NCBI GenBank assembly: GCA_046350935.1
Contig: JAXLZK010000002.1
Span: 113,204-177,203 of the forward strand
Direction of reading: 5' to 3'
Length of the DNA stretch: 64,000 nucleotides
Origin: Nitrobium sp046350935
GTDB taxonomy: Bacteria > Nitrospirota > Thermodesulfovibrionia > Thermodesulfovibrionales > Dissulfurispiraceae
The notes beneath the pieces were generated by a model that saw nothing but the letters and a program-made list of their open reading frames with translations, did no database searches and was not told the origin of the DNA. The position numbers and the translations under genes were made by a program. Below, piece by piece: positions 42,501 through 49,974 of the stretch. The number at the start of each line of letters is the position of its first letter. Position 1 is the stretch's first letter.

Positions 42501-44835
42501 CCTTGAAGAGGAGAGCGCGCTTGAGCAGTGGTCTCATTCGATCGGGGAGGGAGGAGAGGCGGTCGCCGGGGTCGTGCACCTCGCCCCGATAGGCTCGGAG
42601 CGGCTTGCGTCCGATGGCGCTGCCGAGGCCTGGCGAAGGCAGCTTCAGCAGAACGAAAAGTCCCTTTTCCTCCTGCTGCGCCATCTCTATAGCATGCTGC
42701 GGGACGACGCGCATGTTCTGTCGGCAAGCGCGCTGGGGGGATATTTCAACAGGAACGGCGGCGGCGCCCCCGGTCTGTCTCTCCAGGGCGGCGCTGTCGG
42801 CCTGCTCAAGTCGCTGCGCGAGGAGCGCCCCTCGCTGCGGACCAAAGCGGTCGATCTCGCTGCGGGGCAGCAGGCTGATGCGCGTGCGCGGTGCCTGATG
42901 GACGAGCTGGAGCTGGTCGGAGGACGCCAGGAGGTCGGCTATCCGGACGGCAGGCGGACAATCTTCCGGACCGTTCCTGTCCAGCGTGCTCAGGAGGGGG
43001 AGCTCCCGGACGAGCTGCGCACCCTGGTGGTCCTCGCGACAGGGGGAGGGAGGGGGGTGACTGCCGAACTGCTGAGAGCGGTGGCGCTTCCGGGCACTAC
43101 GCTCGTCGTGACGGGCCGCAGCACCCTGCAGGAGAGCGAGCCGGACGAGCTGGTCCCGTTCGACACCTCCGCGGCGCTGCGCGGGCATTTCATCGAGGAG
43201 GTGCGCAGGGGGCGCTTGCAGCTCACGCCTGCAGAGATCCGGCGCAGGGTCCAGGCGGTCCTGGCCGCTCGGGAGCTGCGGCGGAACCTCCGCGACTTCA
43301 GGCAGCGCGGCGCTGTGGTCGAATACCGCGCAGTGGACGTGACGAACGACGATGCGCTGCGCCGCCTGCTGGAGGAAACCTACCGGAACTATGCGCGTAT
43401 CGACGCCGTCGTGCACGGCGCGGGCATCATAGAGGATAAGCTGCTGCAGGACAAGACGAGCGAGAGCTGGTCCCGGGTGGTGGAAACGAAAGTGCTCGGC
43501 CTCCTGCTGCTCCAGAAGTATCTGCGCCCGGAACATCTCAGCTCCTTTGTTGTCATGAGTTCTGTCGCGGGGAGGTATGGGAACAGCGGCCAGAGCGACT
43601 ACGCGACCGCGAACGAGCTGATGAACAGGCTGTGCTGCCAACTTCAGCAAAAATGGGGCGGCAGGGTGAATGTCAAGGCGCTCTGCTGGGGGCCGTGGGG
43701 CCCCACGGAATTCGGCGCCGGGATGGTGACCGGGGAGACCGAGGCGAAGTTTGCCCGGAGAGGGGTGTCTCTGGTGACCCCTGAAGAGGGGCGCCGTCTT
43801 TTTCTGGACGAAGTGGCGCACCCCGGAGGAGTCCATACGGAGGTCATTTGCGGCAAAGGGCCCTGGGAGCAACAGGAGGAGGAGCGGGGCCGGATCGAAA
43901 CGGAAGCGCAGGCAGCCGCCGGCGGCGCGTCGTGGCCGCTTCTGCACCGCACACGGGTGAGCTCCCTTCCGACAGGGGAGAAGAGCATCGTCCTCAGCCT
44001 GGGAGAGGACCACGGGTACCTGAACGACCACCGCATAGACCGGGTGCCTGTGCTGCCCGCGGCAGCAGCGCTCGAATTGATGTCGGAGGCGGCGGGCAGC
44101 TTCGAGCCAGGCCTGCATGTTGTCGAGGCGCGCGACTGCCGGCTTCTGAAGGGGATCGAAGTAAAGGGGCGCGCTCCCGACCTCGAACTGCTCCTCTCGG
44201 GACCGGCGGACGGCGGCAGCGGAGTGTACGAGGTGAAGAGCGCCATCCGCTCGATGAACGGAAACGGCGGCGCCCGCTCCCACTACCGCTCGGTGCTGCA
44301 CCTTGCCCGGCAGTTCCCCGGCGGCTTCACCCATACGCCGCGCCTGCACGCAGGCAAGAGGCTTTCCGCAGCGAAGGCGTACGACGAGTGGCTTTTCCAC
44401 GGCCCGAGATTCCAGGTGATCGAGGAGATCGAAGGGCTCTCCGCGGAGGGCGCCCGCGCGCTGCTGCGCACCACCTCCCCCGCACAATGGATGGTGAACG
44501 GCGAGCCGGGCCCCGACAGGTGGGTGTTCGACCCCGCAGTGGTGGATGCGGCGGCGCAAATGGCCATTGTGTGGGCGCGCGCATACCGGAACGAGACCCC
44601 GCTGCCTGTACGGTTCGGCCGCGTCGTCCGCTACGCAGCACACCTGCCCGGGCGGGTATACATGAACTTCGCGCTGCTGCCGCCTGAAGAGCCCCGTCTC
44701 GTCCGCGCCACGGTCGTCTTCACCGATGCCGACAACAACGTCGTACTGCTGATAGAAGGGCTCGAGTGCGTAGCGAGCCCTGAGTTGAACCGCCTGGGCG
44801 GCAGCGCCGGAAAAACGGCCGGCGCCGCCGTGTAG
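36505..44835 (+). CDS. PUFA-synthase-like iterative type I synthase: NPD-NPD-KS-AT-ACP-KR-DH
   Basis: A 2776-residue megasynthase starting at GTG behind AAGGAGGAAG. Domains in order: a degenerate nitropropane-dioxygenase barrel (about 5-250), a complete NPD/PfaD-like FMN barrel (about 330-640, catalytic 'ECGGHIGPR'), ketosynthase (about 698-1140, Cys in 'DAACASSLAA', His in 'EAHGTGT' and 'IGHTKATAG'), acyltransferase (about 1255-1570, 'GHSYGE'), Pro/Ala linker, one ACP ('DLGIDSIKRVEI', Ser near 1873), ketoreductase (about 2175-2400, 'GGGRGVTAEL', 'SSVAGRYGNSGQSDYATANE') and a double-hotdog dehydratase (about 2500-2750, 'DHRIDRVPVLP', 'VVDAAAQ'). Together these can perform a full iterative condense-reduce-dehydrate-reduce cycle on malonyl units. 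The product is unknown. The domain series resembles secondary-lipid (Pfa-type) synthases, with the enoyl reductase fused in front. Confidence 0.9.
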   Translation: MDSEGQRQSRRFECIALTPGGLPEPAIAVAAARAGGIGVLDLEYTDDVRTAHQSIGIMAREAGGRCGIKVNCGDDAFVAALLPELPECIEVAILTGGDPDQVIQSAAAFHRRARRVILEVTSLDQALFGQEAGVDGLLAKGSEAAGIVGEKTAFILLQQLLPRTDLPVLAQGGIGVHTAAACYAAGAAGVVLDTQLLLTGESPLSEEVKKHIGRMNGSEPHLFGEGTAAPCRLYLRPGSPQAEDFRKRGAAPGQYRTAQAALRESIRKRLSWSDSRNPVWLLGQEAAFAAAFARKYGTVGAVIRAIRRSVEDHIKAAKASGLLRKGSALAQSHGTPYPIVQGPMARISDSPAFASRVAEEGALPCVALAQLRRKEIEPLLRETKELLGARPWGVGLLGFNTEDLLREQMEALTLFSPPFAIVAGGLPHHAALLEERGIAAYVHVPSPDILELFLQAGVKRFIFEGSECGGHIGPRSSFVLWEAMTDKLLEALKEGDASDPYHLLYAGGIHDALSASMVAALAAPLARRGVRIGLQMGTAYLLTSEIVQTGALLEGYQEKVLACSETSVLEFSPGHAVRCCATPFVEKFEAAKRDLLEQKAPPREMSAALERLMAGTSRIAAKGLARSGEEVRPGERSSLVPVDGKRQHEEGLYMVGQLAALHDLTSTIGALHEEVTTKAAARLASVLPCEAGQARREALPSSIAVIGMACLFPKAGDLGAYWKNILSSTNAITEIPQHRWDWRLYYSEDRHARDRIYSRWGGFLDDLAFDPTLYGMPPKSVESIDPMQLMALEVARRTLIDAGYENREFDRETTSVIIGASGGTGDVGMQYGLRAELPRFQGGLPDAVAQRLPEWTEDTFAGILPNVIAGRIANRLNLGGVNFTTDAACASSLAAVYQAVGELASGRSDLALAGGVDTVQGPFGYMCFSKTQALSARGQCRTFDAAADGIVISEGIAMVALKRLEDAERDGDRIYAVIKGVGGSSDGKAKGLTAPLPKGQLLAMRRAYEQAGFGPETVGLFEAHGTGTVVGDTAELESTTLLLREAGAAPHQAAIGSVKTLIGHTKATAGVAGLLKAALALHYRVVPPHYGVSRPNKVLLEPDSPLYLSDQAVPWVSAADRPRRAAVSAFGFGGTNFHIVLEEPRPQHGAPPGPAAGRQWPSELLVWCGADREELKAQVMRTQKELEKGTAPALRALAGALARNYRAEGEVLALVAADAGDLAVKIRSALGFLEGESAPLQPGVYHGARTGRGGRLAVLFPGQGSQYTGMLRELALHFPVCASTLSEAEQHLAEHCARRFGEGTRLSRFLFPRAVYSDHDRSAATKALTGTDVAQPALGAVEAGLWRLMESFGVRPDMAAGHSYGEFVALFAAGALDFPALLSVSEARGRLIVDAVKNACTEPGSMAAVQAPRRDVEKMISGIGGVIVANHNAPRQCVLSGSAAALEEASGRMAQAGITVTALPVAAAFHSRFVEPARSSLADVIGRTAWRRPRIPVYSNTTGEPHADDVEKVKQVMTDHLVRPVEFVAQIEAMYRDGARIFLELGPKAVLTRLVDGILGGVPHKAVAIDGNGGGVTGMLHAFGELLCAGVPLDVSRLFVGVSSAPEGLRPPERDRAHAWLLNGSRARRAAEQERQTGVLAGEALLSTALPGGEPAGKEKKLPAHPDTKPVGTDAPAPEQQRKEGFQMEGSKQAPSSAGGQAVMAEYFETMRQFLAAQERIMLMYMGGAANGRSSGQRPPRAVPFEGFSGESTPGARPPALTSTVPSPPEPPPGTRAKAAPQDGRGGVSAVREAPGAPAAASPLVQPAGLPPETVAAEATATGIMTAAPKPAERIDRAEMAGILLGIIEEKTGYPPDMVGLTQNLEADLGIDSIKRVEIVGALLKALPPLYGKALGKDLGGLNTRPTLSGMLDLLDTIKGEEDVPAPFDQAEVGAAACSTSHPFRHVIEPEPEPVGARALKRLNRGRFLITQDAEGVAEELTRLLHARGCTVSTVPREILEEESALEQWSHSIGEGGEAVAGVVHLAPIGSERLASDGAAEAWRRQLQQNEKSLFLLLRHLYSMLRDDAHVLSASALGGYFNRNGGGAPGLSLQGGAVGLLKSLREERPSLRTKAVDLAAGQQADARARCLMDELELVGGRQEVGYPDGRRTIFRTVPVQRAQEGELPDELRTLVVLATGGGRGVTAELLRAVALPGTTLVVTGRSTLQESEPDELVPFDTSAALRGHFIEEVRRGRLQLTPAEIRRRVQAVLAARELRRNLRDFRQRGAVVEYRAVDVTNDDALRRLLEETYRNYARIDAVVHGAGIIEDKLLQDKTSESWSRVVETKVLGLLLLQKYLRPEHLSSFVVMSSVAGRYGNSGQSDYATANELMNRLCCQLQQKWGGRVNVKALCWGPWGPTEFGAGMVTGETEAKFARRGVSLVTPEEGRRLFLDEVAHPGGVHTEVICGKGPWEQQEEERGRIETEAQAAAGGASWPLLHRTRVSSLPTGEKSIVLSLGEDHGYLNDHRIDRVPVLPAAAALELMSEAAGSFEPGLHVVEARDCRLLKGIEVKGRAPDLELLLSGPADGGSGVYEVKSAIRSMNGNGGARSHYRSVLHLARQFPGGFTHTPRLHAGKRLSAAKAYDEWLFHGPRFQVIEEIEGLSAEGARALLRTTSPAQWMVNGEPGPDRWVFDPAVVDAAAQMAIVWARAYRNETPLPVRFGRVVRYAAHLPGRVYMNFALLPPEEPRLVRATVVFTDADNNVVLLIEGLECVASPELNRLGGSAGKTAGAAV

Positions 44836-44861
44836 CGGAAGAAAAGGCAGGAGCACTACCC

Positions 44862-47800
44862 GTGTCCGCACTGAACGCTTCGCAGAAAGAGCCGATCGCA
44901 CTCATCGGCATGGCATGCATCTTCCCGCAGGCTCCCGACGTCGGGACGTACTGGCGCAATATTCTCGCCGGGATCGACGCTGTCGGCGATCCCGTCAGCG
45001 AATGGGACGCCGGACGCTACCTGCAGTCCGGCAGGATCAATACGCCGCGCGGGGGATACCTGAAAGAGCTGTACAGGTTCGAGCCGAAAGAGTTCGGCAT
45101 CATGCCTGCTTCCCTCGACGGGGGAGAGCCTGACCAGTTCCTCGCCCTGCGCGTTGCGCGCGACGCCCTCGCCGATGCGGGCTGCCTGCACGACTACGAC
45201 CACTCCGAAACCGGCATTGTGCTCGGCCACAGCACCTACCTGCACAGGGGCCAGGTGAACCTTATCCAGCACAACATCATGCTCGACCAGACCGTGGAGC
45301 TCCTCAGGGCGGTGCTCCCGTCCCTCGATGAAGAGGCGCTGCTGAGAGCGAGGGCTTTTCTGGAGAAGAAGCTGCCGCCGTTCACTGCCGATATCGTGCC
45401 CGGCCTGGTCCCGAACGTCATGACGGGCCGCATCGCGAACCGCCTGAACCTCAAGGGCCCGAATTACCTCATCGACGCAGCCTGCGCCTCCTCGCTGCTG
45501 GCGGTGGGGGCCGCGATGGACGAATTGCGCAACGGCCGCAGCCGCATCATGCTGGCGGGAGGCGTGAACGCCTCGCTGCCCGCCGAAGTCTCGGTGATAT
45601 TCACGCAGCTCGGCGCTCTGAGCGAGCGCGGCAGGGTGCGCCCCTTCGAGGCAGGCAGCGACGGGACCCTGTTGGGCGAGGGGCTGGGGGTGGTCGTGCT
45701 GAAGAGGGCCGCTGACGCCCTTGCCGACGGCGACCGCATCTACGCGGTCGTCCTCGGGGTGGGGCAATCGAGCGACGGCAGGGGGCACAGCCTGCTCGCC
45801 CCCAGCGTCGAGGGCGAGGCGCTCGCCATCGAGAGGGCGTACCGGGTCAGCGGCGTCGATCCGGGGACGATAGGGCTGGTGGAAGCCCACGGGACCGGAA
45901 TTCCGCTTGGGGACCGGACAGAGATCGCCGCGCTCAAAAAAATCCTCGGGGCGCGCAAAGGGGCGCAGGGCAGCATCGCGATGGGGTCGGTGAAGTCCAT
46001 GATCAGCCACTGCATTCCCGCGGCCGGGATCGCCGGTCTGATAAAAAGCGCGCTCGCCCTCCACCATAAAATCCTGCCGCCGACGCTCTGCGGGACCCTT
46101 AATGAGGAGCTGGGCATCGGGGAGACGCCGCTCTACATCAACACCACGGCCAAACCCTGGATCTCCCGCCCGGGAGACCCGCGCCGGGCTGGCGTCAATT
46201 CCTTCGGGTTCGGCGGCGTAAACGCCCACGCTGTCCTGGAAGAGGCGCCCCGGCAGGCGCGCAGGCCCTCTCTGCTCACTGTCCGGCCCGCCGAGCTCTG
46301 CGTGTTTTCCGCTGAAAGCGATGCGGCGCTGGCGGATGCGCTGCAGCAAGCCGCGCGGCGGCTGCGCGAGGATGCCGGCTGCGCGGTCGGCGCGGTTGCG
46401 GCGGCCCTGGCGGCTTCCGACCGAGCTCTTCCCCACCGCCTCGCGATCGTCGCCAACGACGCAGAGGACCTCAGGCGGAAAATCGGGCAGGCGCTGAAAC
46501 GGATACAGGACGATGCCGGCGTGCGCTGGTCTTCGCGCAACGGCATCTGCTACAGCAGGGCGCCCCTTGCAGGCACGGTGGCGTTCCTGTTTCCGGGGGA
46601 AGGCTCCCAGTATCTGCAGATGTTCGCCGATCTGGCGCTGCATTTCGAGGAGGTCCGCACCTGGTTCGATTTCTGGCGTGGCTTGTATCCGGACGCTCCC
46701 GGAGAAACCCGGACCGACATCGTCTTTCCGCCGGAAAGCGAAATGACCGGGCAGCGCCGCGCCGAGCTGGAGCAGCGCCTGCACGCTATGGACGTCGGCT
46801 CCGAGGCGGTCTTCATCGGCAGCCAGGCCATGTACTCCCTGCTGACCTCGCTGGGGGTGCGGCCGGACGTGATGGTCGGCCACAGCACCGGCGAGTCGTC
46901 GGCCCTGGTCGCTTCGGGCGCGATCGACGCGGGCGATGCGGCGGAGCTGGCGGGTTTTATCAGGGAGCTGAACGCGGTTTACCGCAGGGTCCTCGGCGAA
47001 GGAAAAATCCCCACCGGCGCATTGCTGACGGTCGGCGCTCTGCCGCAGGCGACGGTCGAGGAGCAGGTTGCGGCCCTCCACGGCAGAGCGGCGGTCGCGA
47101 TGGAGAACTGCGAAAACCAGCTCGTGCTCTACGGAGACGCGGCCTCCATCGGGGAGCTGCAAAACGCCCTGAACGCAGCGGGCGGCATCACCGTTCACCT
47201 GCCGTTCGACCGCGGGTACCACACCCGCCACTTTTCAGCCGTCAGCGACGCCTTCCGCGGGTACTACGAAAGCATCGGCCTGAAAGCCCCCCGCGTGCCG
47301 CTCTACTCCTGCGCTTCCGCCGGTCTGTTCCCTCAGGACGCGCGGGAAGTCAGGGAGTTGGCGGCCGGCCAATGGTCGAACAAGGTCCGTTTCAGAGAGA
47401 CGGTCATCAAGATGGCTGAAGAGGGCGTCCGCTTTTTTGTGGAGGTAGGCCCCTCCGGAAATCTCAGCGCTTTCATCCACGATATCCCGGTCGGGGAGGA
47501 GTGCCTCGCCCTGCCGACCAACCTGCGCAGGAAAAACGGCGTCGAGCAGCTCCTGGTCGCCCTGTCCCATCTGTATGTCAACGGCAAGGAGCTGCAGGTG
47601 GGGCGTCTGTTCGGGTCCCGTCCGCCCGGAGGAGCCGAGCAGGAAAGGGCCGTGCAGAGCAAGCAGCCGGGCATTCTCCTGGACAACACGATGCCCCTAC
47701 TGCGCCTCGGGGGCTCCGACCCCGCGGCGTTTCAGGAGCTGCTGGCGCTCCCTGCGGCCGCGTACCGCGGGGAGCCGCAGCCCGGCGGGATGCCCGCCTC

Positions 47801-49685
47801 CACCGTGACGGCGCCCTCTTCGGACGCCCACGAGGGTCCGGAGCCTGACGGACAGTCGGAGCCTGACGGGATGGTCATGGCCGGGCATTTCGCTCTCATG
47901 CGCGGCTTCCTGGAGCAGCAGCGTGCGGTGCTCGAACAGTGGGGGGTGTGCGGGCCGGCAGGAGGAGAAAGCTCGGGAGCGCCTGAGGAGCAGCCGGTTC
48001 CGACGCCTTTTCTGACATGGATCAGAGAGGCGGGAGAGGGGAAGGTGGAGGGGGAGTGCCGTCTGTCCGTCCGGGAGGACGCCTTTCTGCGGGACCACGT
48101 CCTGTCCGGCGCCGTCTCCGGATACGATCCTGCTTTGCTCGGGCTTCCCTGCGTGCCGCTCACGGTCAGCCTCGAGATCATGGCGGAGGCCTGCGCCCTT
48201 TTGGCGGGGAGCACTGCCGTCCGCAGCATCGACAACGTGAAGGCGTTCGGCTGGATAGCGCTCGACGACGGCGCGCTGACGCTCACCGTCGGTGCGGAGG
48301 CGTTGGGTCAGGACGGCGCTGCGTTCAGGGCCCATTTGATCAGCTCCGGCTCGGTCGCCGTTTCCGCCGACTTCTCCTTTGATACAGCATGGAAGCTGCG
48401 CGGTATGCCCGAGCTTGCGGACAGGAGGCCTTCCCGTTGGGAGGGTCGGGAGCTGTACACGATCGGCATGTTCCACGGTCCGCTCTTTCAGAGCATCCGG
48501 CGGATCGATGCGTGGAGCGGGGAGGGAATAGACGCCCGGCTTTCCGAAGTGGGCCTCGCGGGCTTCTTCGCAGAGGACGAAATGCCCGAGCTGGTGCTCA
48601 ATCCCGTCCTGCTCGACGCGATGGGGCAGCTGACCGCCTACTGGATCGCACAGCAGGTGGGGACCGACTTCAACTGTTTTCCCTCCGCCATCGAACGCAT
48701 CGAGCTATACAGGCAGTGCCCCCACAACGTCGGGGGTCTTACCCTGCGGGCCCGCCAGGAGCCGCTCGACCCCGCTGCCGCGGCCGCGGAAGCAGCGCGG
48801 GCCTGGCACTTTGAATGCCTCGACAGCGAAGGACATCCCGTATTCAGAGCCGCGAACCTCACCAACATCTACTTCCCGGTCCCCCATAGCTTCTACGAGG
48901 TCCGGCGCGACCCTCTGAACGGATGGCTGGGGCATCCCGCAAAGACGATCGGAAAGGGGGAGGCGCTCCTCTGGCAGCTCCCCCATTTCTCCGAGAAGTT
49001 CTGCGTGCAGTCCGGCGCCATCTTCCTGCGCATACTGGCCCACGCGGTGCTGACCGCCGACGAGCGCGCCGAATGGGGAACGCTGCCGGCGAATGTGCGC
49101 CGCCGGAGGGAGTGGCTTTTCGGGCGGGCGTGCATCAAGGAGGCGGTCAGGTTCTGGATCAGGGAGCAGACGGGGGCGCTGCTGCATCCAGCCGATATCG
49201 CCGTTCTGCACGACGAGTACGGGGCCCCCTACGTGGACGGAGCCTGGAGCGCGGCAGTGGCGCCGCCCGAGGTCTCTCTCAGCCACGACAGGCACCTGTC
49301 CCTGGCCGCGGTCACCGCGCCGCGCCGGCGCGTCGGCGTGGACATGGAGCATATGGGCCGAATCCGGGAGCCCGGGCTCCTGAAGGGCTCGCTGACTCCG
49401 GACGAGCTGCAGGCGCTGCACCGGTTTTCCGGCAGCGCCCAGCCCGAAAAGGCGCTGCGCATCTGGTGCGCCAAAGAGGCGGCCGCCAAATATCTGGGCG
49501 TGGGGCTTCAGGGAAGCCCCGAAAGTTTCGCCGTGGCGTTCGTCGACGACTCGTGGGAGGTCGCCCGCATACGGCATGCCGGGCAGGTGATTGAGGCCTA
49601 CGTTCGCTGCGAAGAGGATTTGATCGTCGCGCTCGCTACCCGCAGCGCTCACTCTATCGACGGAGAGGTGCGACAATGGCGTTGA
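44862..49685 (+). CDS. Second iterative synthase: KS-AT-double hotdog-phosphopantetheinyl transferase
   Basis: A 1607-residue partner synthase starting at GTG, 26 bases after the first. KS (about 1-450) keeps Cys in 'DAACASSLLAV' and His in 'VEAHGTGIP' and 'SVKSMISHCIPAAG', so it looks catalytic, not a chain-length factor. AT (about 565-900) has 'FPGEGSQYLQM' and 'VGHSTGES'. After a Pro-rich linker, residues about 1050-1360 form a hotdog pair ('FLRDHVLSGAVSG', 'LNPVLLDAMGQ') that may be dehydratase or structural. The last 240 residues are an Sfp-type phosphopantetheinyl transferase ('RRVGVDMEHMGRI', 'IWCAKEAAAKYLG'), able to load the ACPs of the cluster. No ACP or KR is present, so it must act on ACPs of the partner proteins. 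Confidence 0.88.
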   Translation: MSALNASQKEPIALIGMACIFPQAPDVGTYWRNILAGIDAVGDPVSEWDAGRYLQSGRINTPRGGYLKELYRFEPKEFGIMPASLDGGEPDQFLALRVARDALADAGCLHDYDHSETGIVLGHSTYLHRGQVNLIQHNIMLDQTVELLRAVLPSLDEEALLRARAFLEKKLPPFTADIVPGLVPNVMTGRIANRLNLKGPNYLIDAACASSLLAVGAAMDELRNGRSRIMLAGGVNASLPAEVSVIFTQLGALSERGRVRPFEAGSDGTLLGEGLGVVVLKRAADALADGDRIYAVVLGVGQSSDGRGHSLLAPSVEGEALAIERAYRVSGVDPGTIGLVEAHGTGIPLGDRTEIAALKKILGARKGAQGSIAMGSVKSMISHCIPAAGIAGLIKSALALHHKILPPTLCGTLNEELGIGETPLYINTTAKPWISRPGDPRRAGVNSFGFGGVNAHAVLEEAPRQARRPSLLTVRPAELCVFSAESDAALADALQQAARRLREDAGCAVGAVAAALAASDRALPHRLAIVANDAEDLRRKIGQALKRIQDDAGVRWSSRNGICYSRAPLAGTVAFLFPGEGSQYLQMFADLALHFEEVRTWFDFWRGLYPDAPGETRTDIVFPPESEMTGQRRAELEQRLHAMDVGSEAVFIGSQAMYSLLTSLGVRPDVMVGHSTGESSALVASGAIDAGDAAELAGFIRELNAVYRRVLGEGKIPTGALLTVGALPQATVEEQVAALHGRAAVAMENCENQLVLYGDAASIGELQNALNAAGGITVHLPFDRGYHTRHFSAVSDAFRGYYESIGLKAPRVPLYSCASAGLFPQDAREVRELAAGQWSNKVRFRETVIKMAEEGVRFFVEVGPSGNLSAFIHDIPVGEECLALPTNLRRKNGVEQLLVALSHLYVNGKELQVGRLFGSRPPGGAEQERAVQSKQPGILLDNTMPLLRLGGSDPAAFQELLALPAAAYRGEPQPGGMPASTVTAPSSDAHEGPEPDGQSEPDGMVMAGHFALMRGFLEQQRAVLEQWGVCGPAGGESSGAPEEQPVPTPFLTWIREAGEGKVEGECRLSVREDAFLRDHVLSGAVSGYDPALLGLPCVPLTVSLEIMAEACALLAGSTAVRSIDNVKAFGWIALDDGALTLTVGAEALGQDGAAFRAHLISSGSVAVSADFSFDTAWKLRGMPELADRRPSRWEGRELYTIGMFHGPLFQSIRRIDAWSGEGIDARLSEVGLAGFFAEDEMPELVLNPVLLDAMGQLTAYWIAQQVGTDFNCFPSAIERIELYRQCPHNVGGLTLRARQEPLDPAAAAAEAARAWHFECLDSEGHPVFRAANLTNIYFPVPHSFYEVRRDPLNGWLGHPAKTIGKGEALLWQLPHFSEKFCVQSGAIFLRILAHAVLTADERAEWGTLPANVRRRREWLFGRACIKEAVRFWIREQTGALLHPADIAVLHDEYGAPYVDGAWSAAVAPPEVSLSHDRHLSLAAVTAPRRRVGVDMEHMGRIREPGLLKGSLTPDELQALHRFSGSAQPEKALRIWCAKEAAAKYLGVGLQGSPESFAVAFVDDSWEVARIRHAGQVIEAYVRCEEDLIVALATRSAHSIDGEVRQWR

Positions 49686-49972
49686 TCACGACTCAGGAGA
49701 TCGAAAGGACGCTGGCCGGGATCGTCGGGGACCTGGTGCAGGACTGGGGCCTGGAGCTGGAGGAAGGCATTTCCGGCTCCACGAGGCTGGTTGCCGATCT
49801 GGAATTCGCATCGGTGGACATCATTCAGTTCTGTGTGGCGATCGAGCAGCACTACCGGAAAAAGATGGGCTTCCAGGGGCTCCTCATGAAAGAGGGGAGC
49901 TATGTTTCCGACCTGTCGATAGCGCAAACGGCCGTATTCCTGGCCGCCAAACTCAACAAAGAGGAGCAGTGA
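49676..49972 (+). CDS. Discrete acyl carrier protein
   Basis: A 98-residue carrier protein. Its ATG overlaps the end of the synthase gene by 10 bases, behind GGAGAGG. The phosphopantetheine serine is S46 in 'ADLEFASVDIIQFCVAIE', a diverged DSL motif (ASV). The helices before and after fit an ACP, with an insertion 'RKKMGFQGLLMKEGSYVSD' between helices II and III. It probably shuttles the growing or finished chain between the synthases and the downstream enzymes. The adjacent PPTase domain is the likely activator. Confidence 0.85.
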   Translation: MALITTQEIERTLAGIVGDLVQDWGLELEEGISGSTRLVADLEFASVDIIQFCVAIEQHYRKKMGFQGLLMKEGSYVSDLSIAQTAVFLAAKLNKEEQ

Positions 49973-49974
49973 CA

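Noticed and set aside
38776..44901. Long minus-strand open frames (more than 800 codons each) inside the first synthase gene
   Set aside because: They are antisense shadows produced by high GC; they are Arg/Pro/His-rich, have no recognisable domain, and lie over unmistakable KS, AT and KR domains on the plus strand.
44856..47231. A 791-codon minus-strand frame inside the second synthase gene
   Set aside because: Same reason: no domain, biased composition, and it overlaps a KS-AT region with intact motifs.
36505..49685. A classical PfaABCD omega-3 fatty acid cluster
   Set aside because: Tandem ACPs, PfaB and separate pfaD/pfaE genes are absent and the domain order differs, so no specific PUFA product is claimed.
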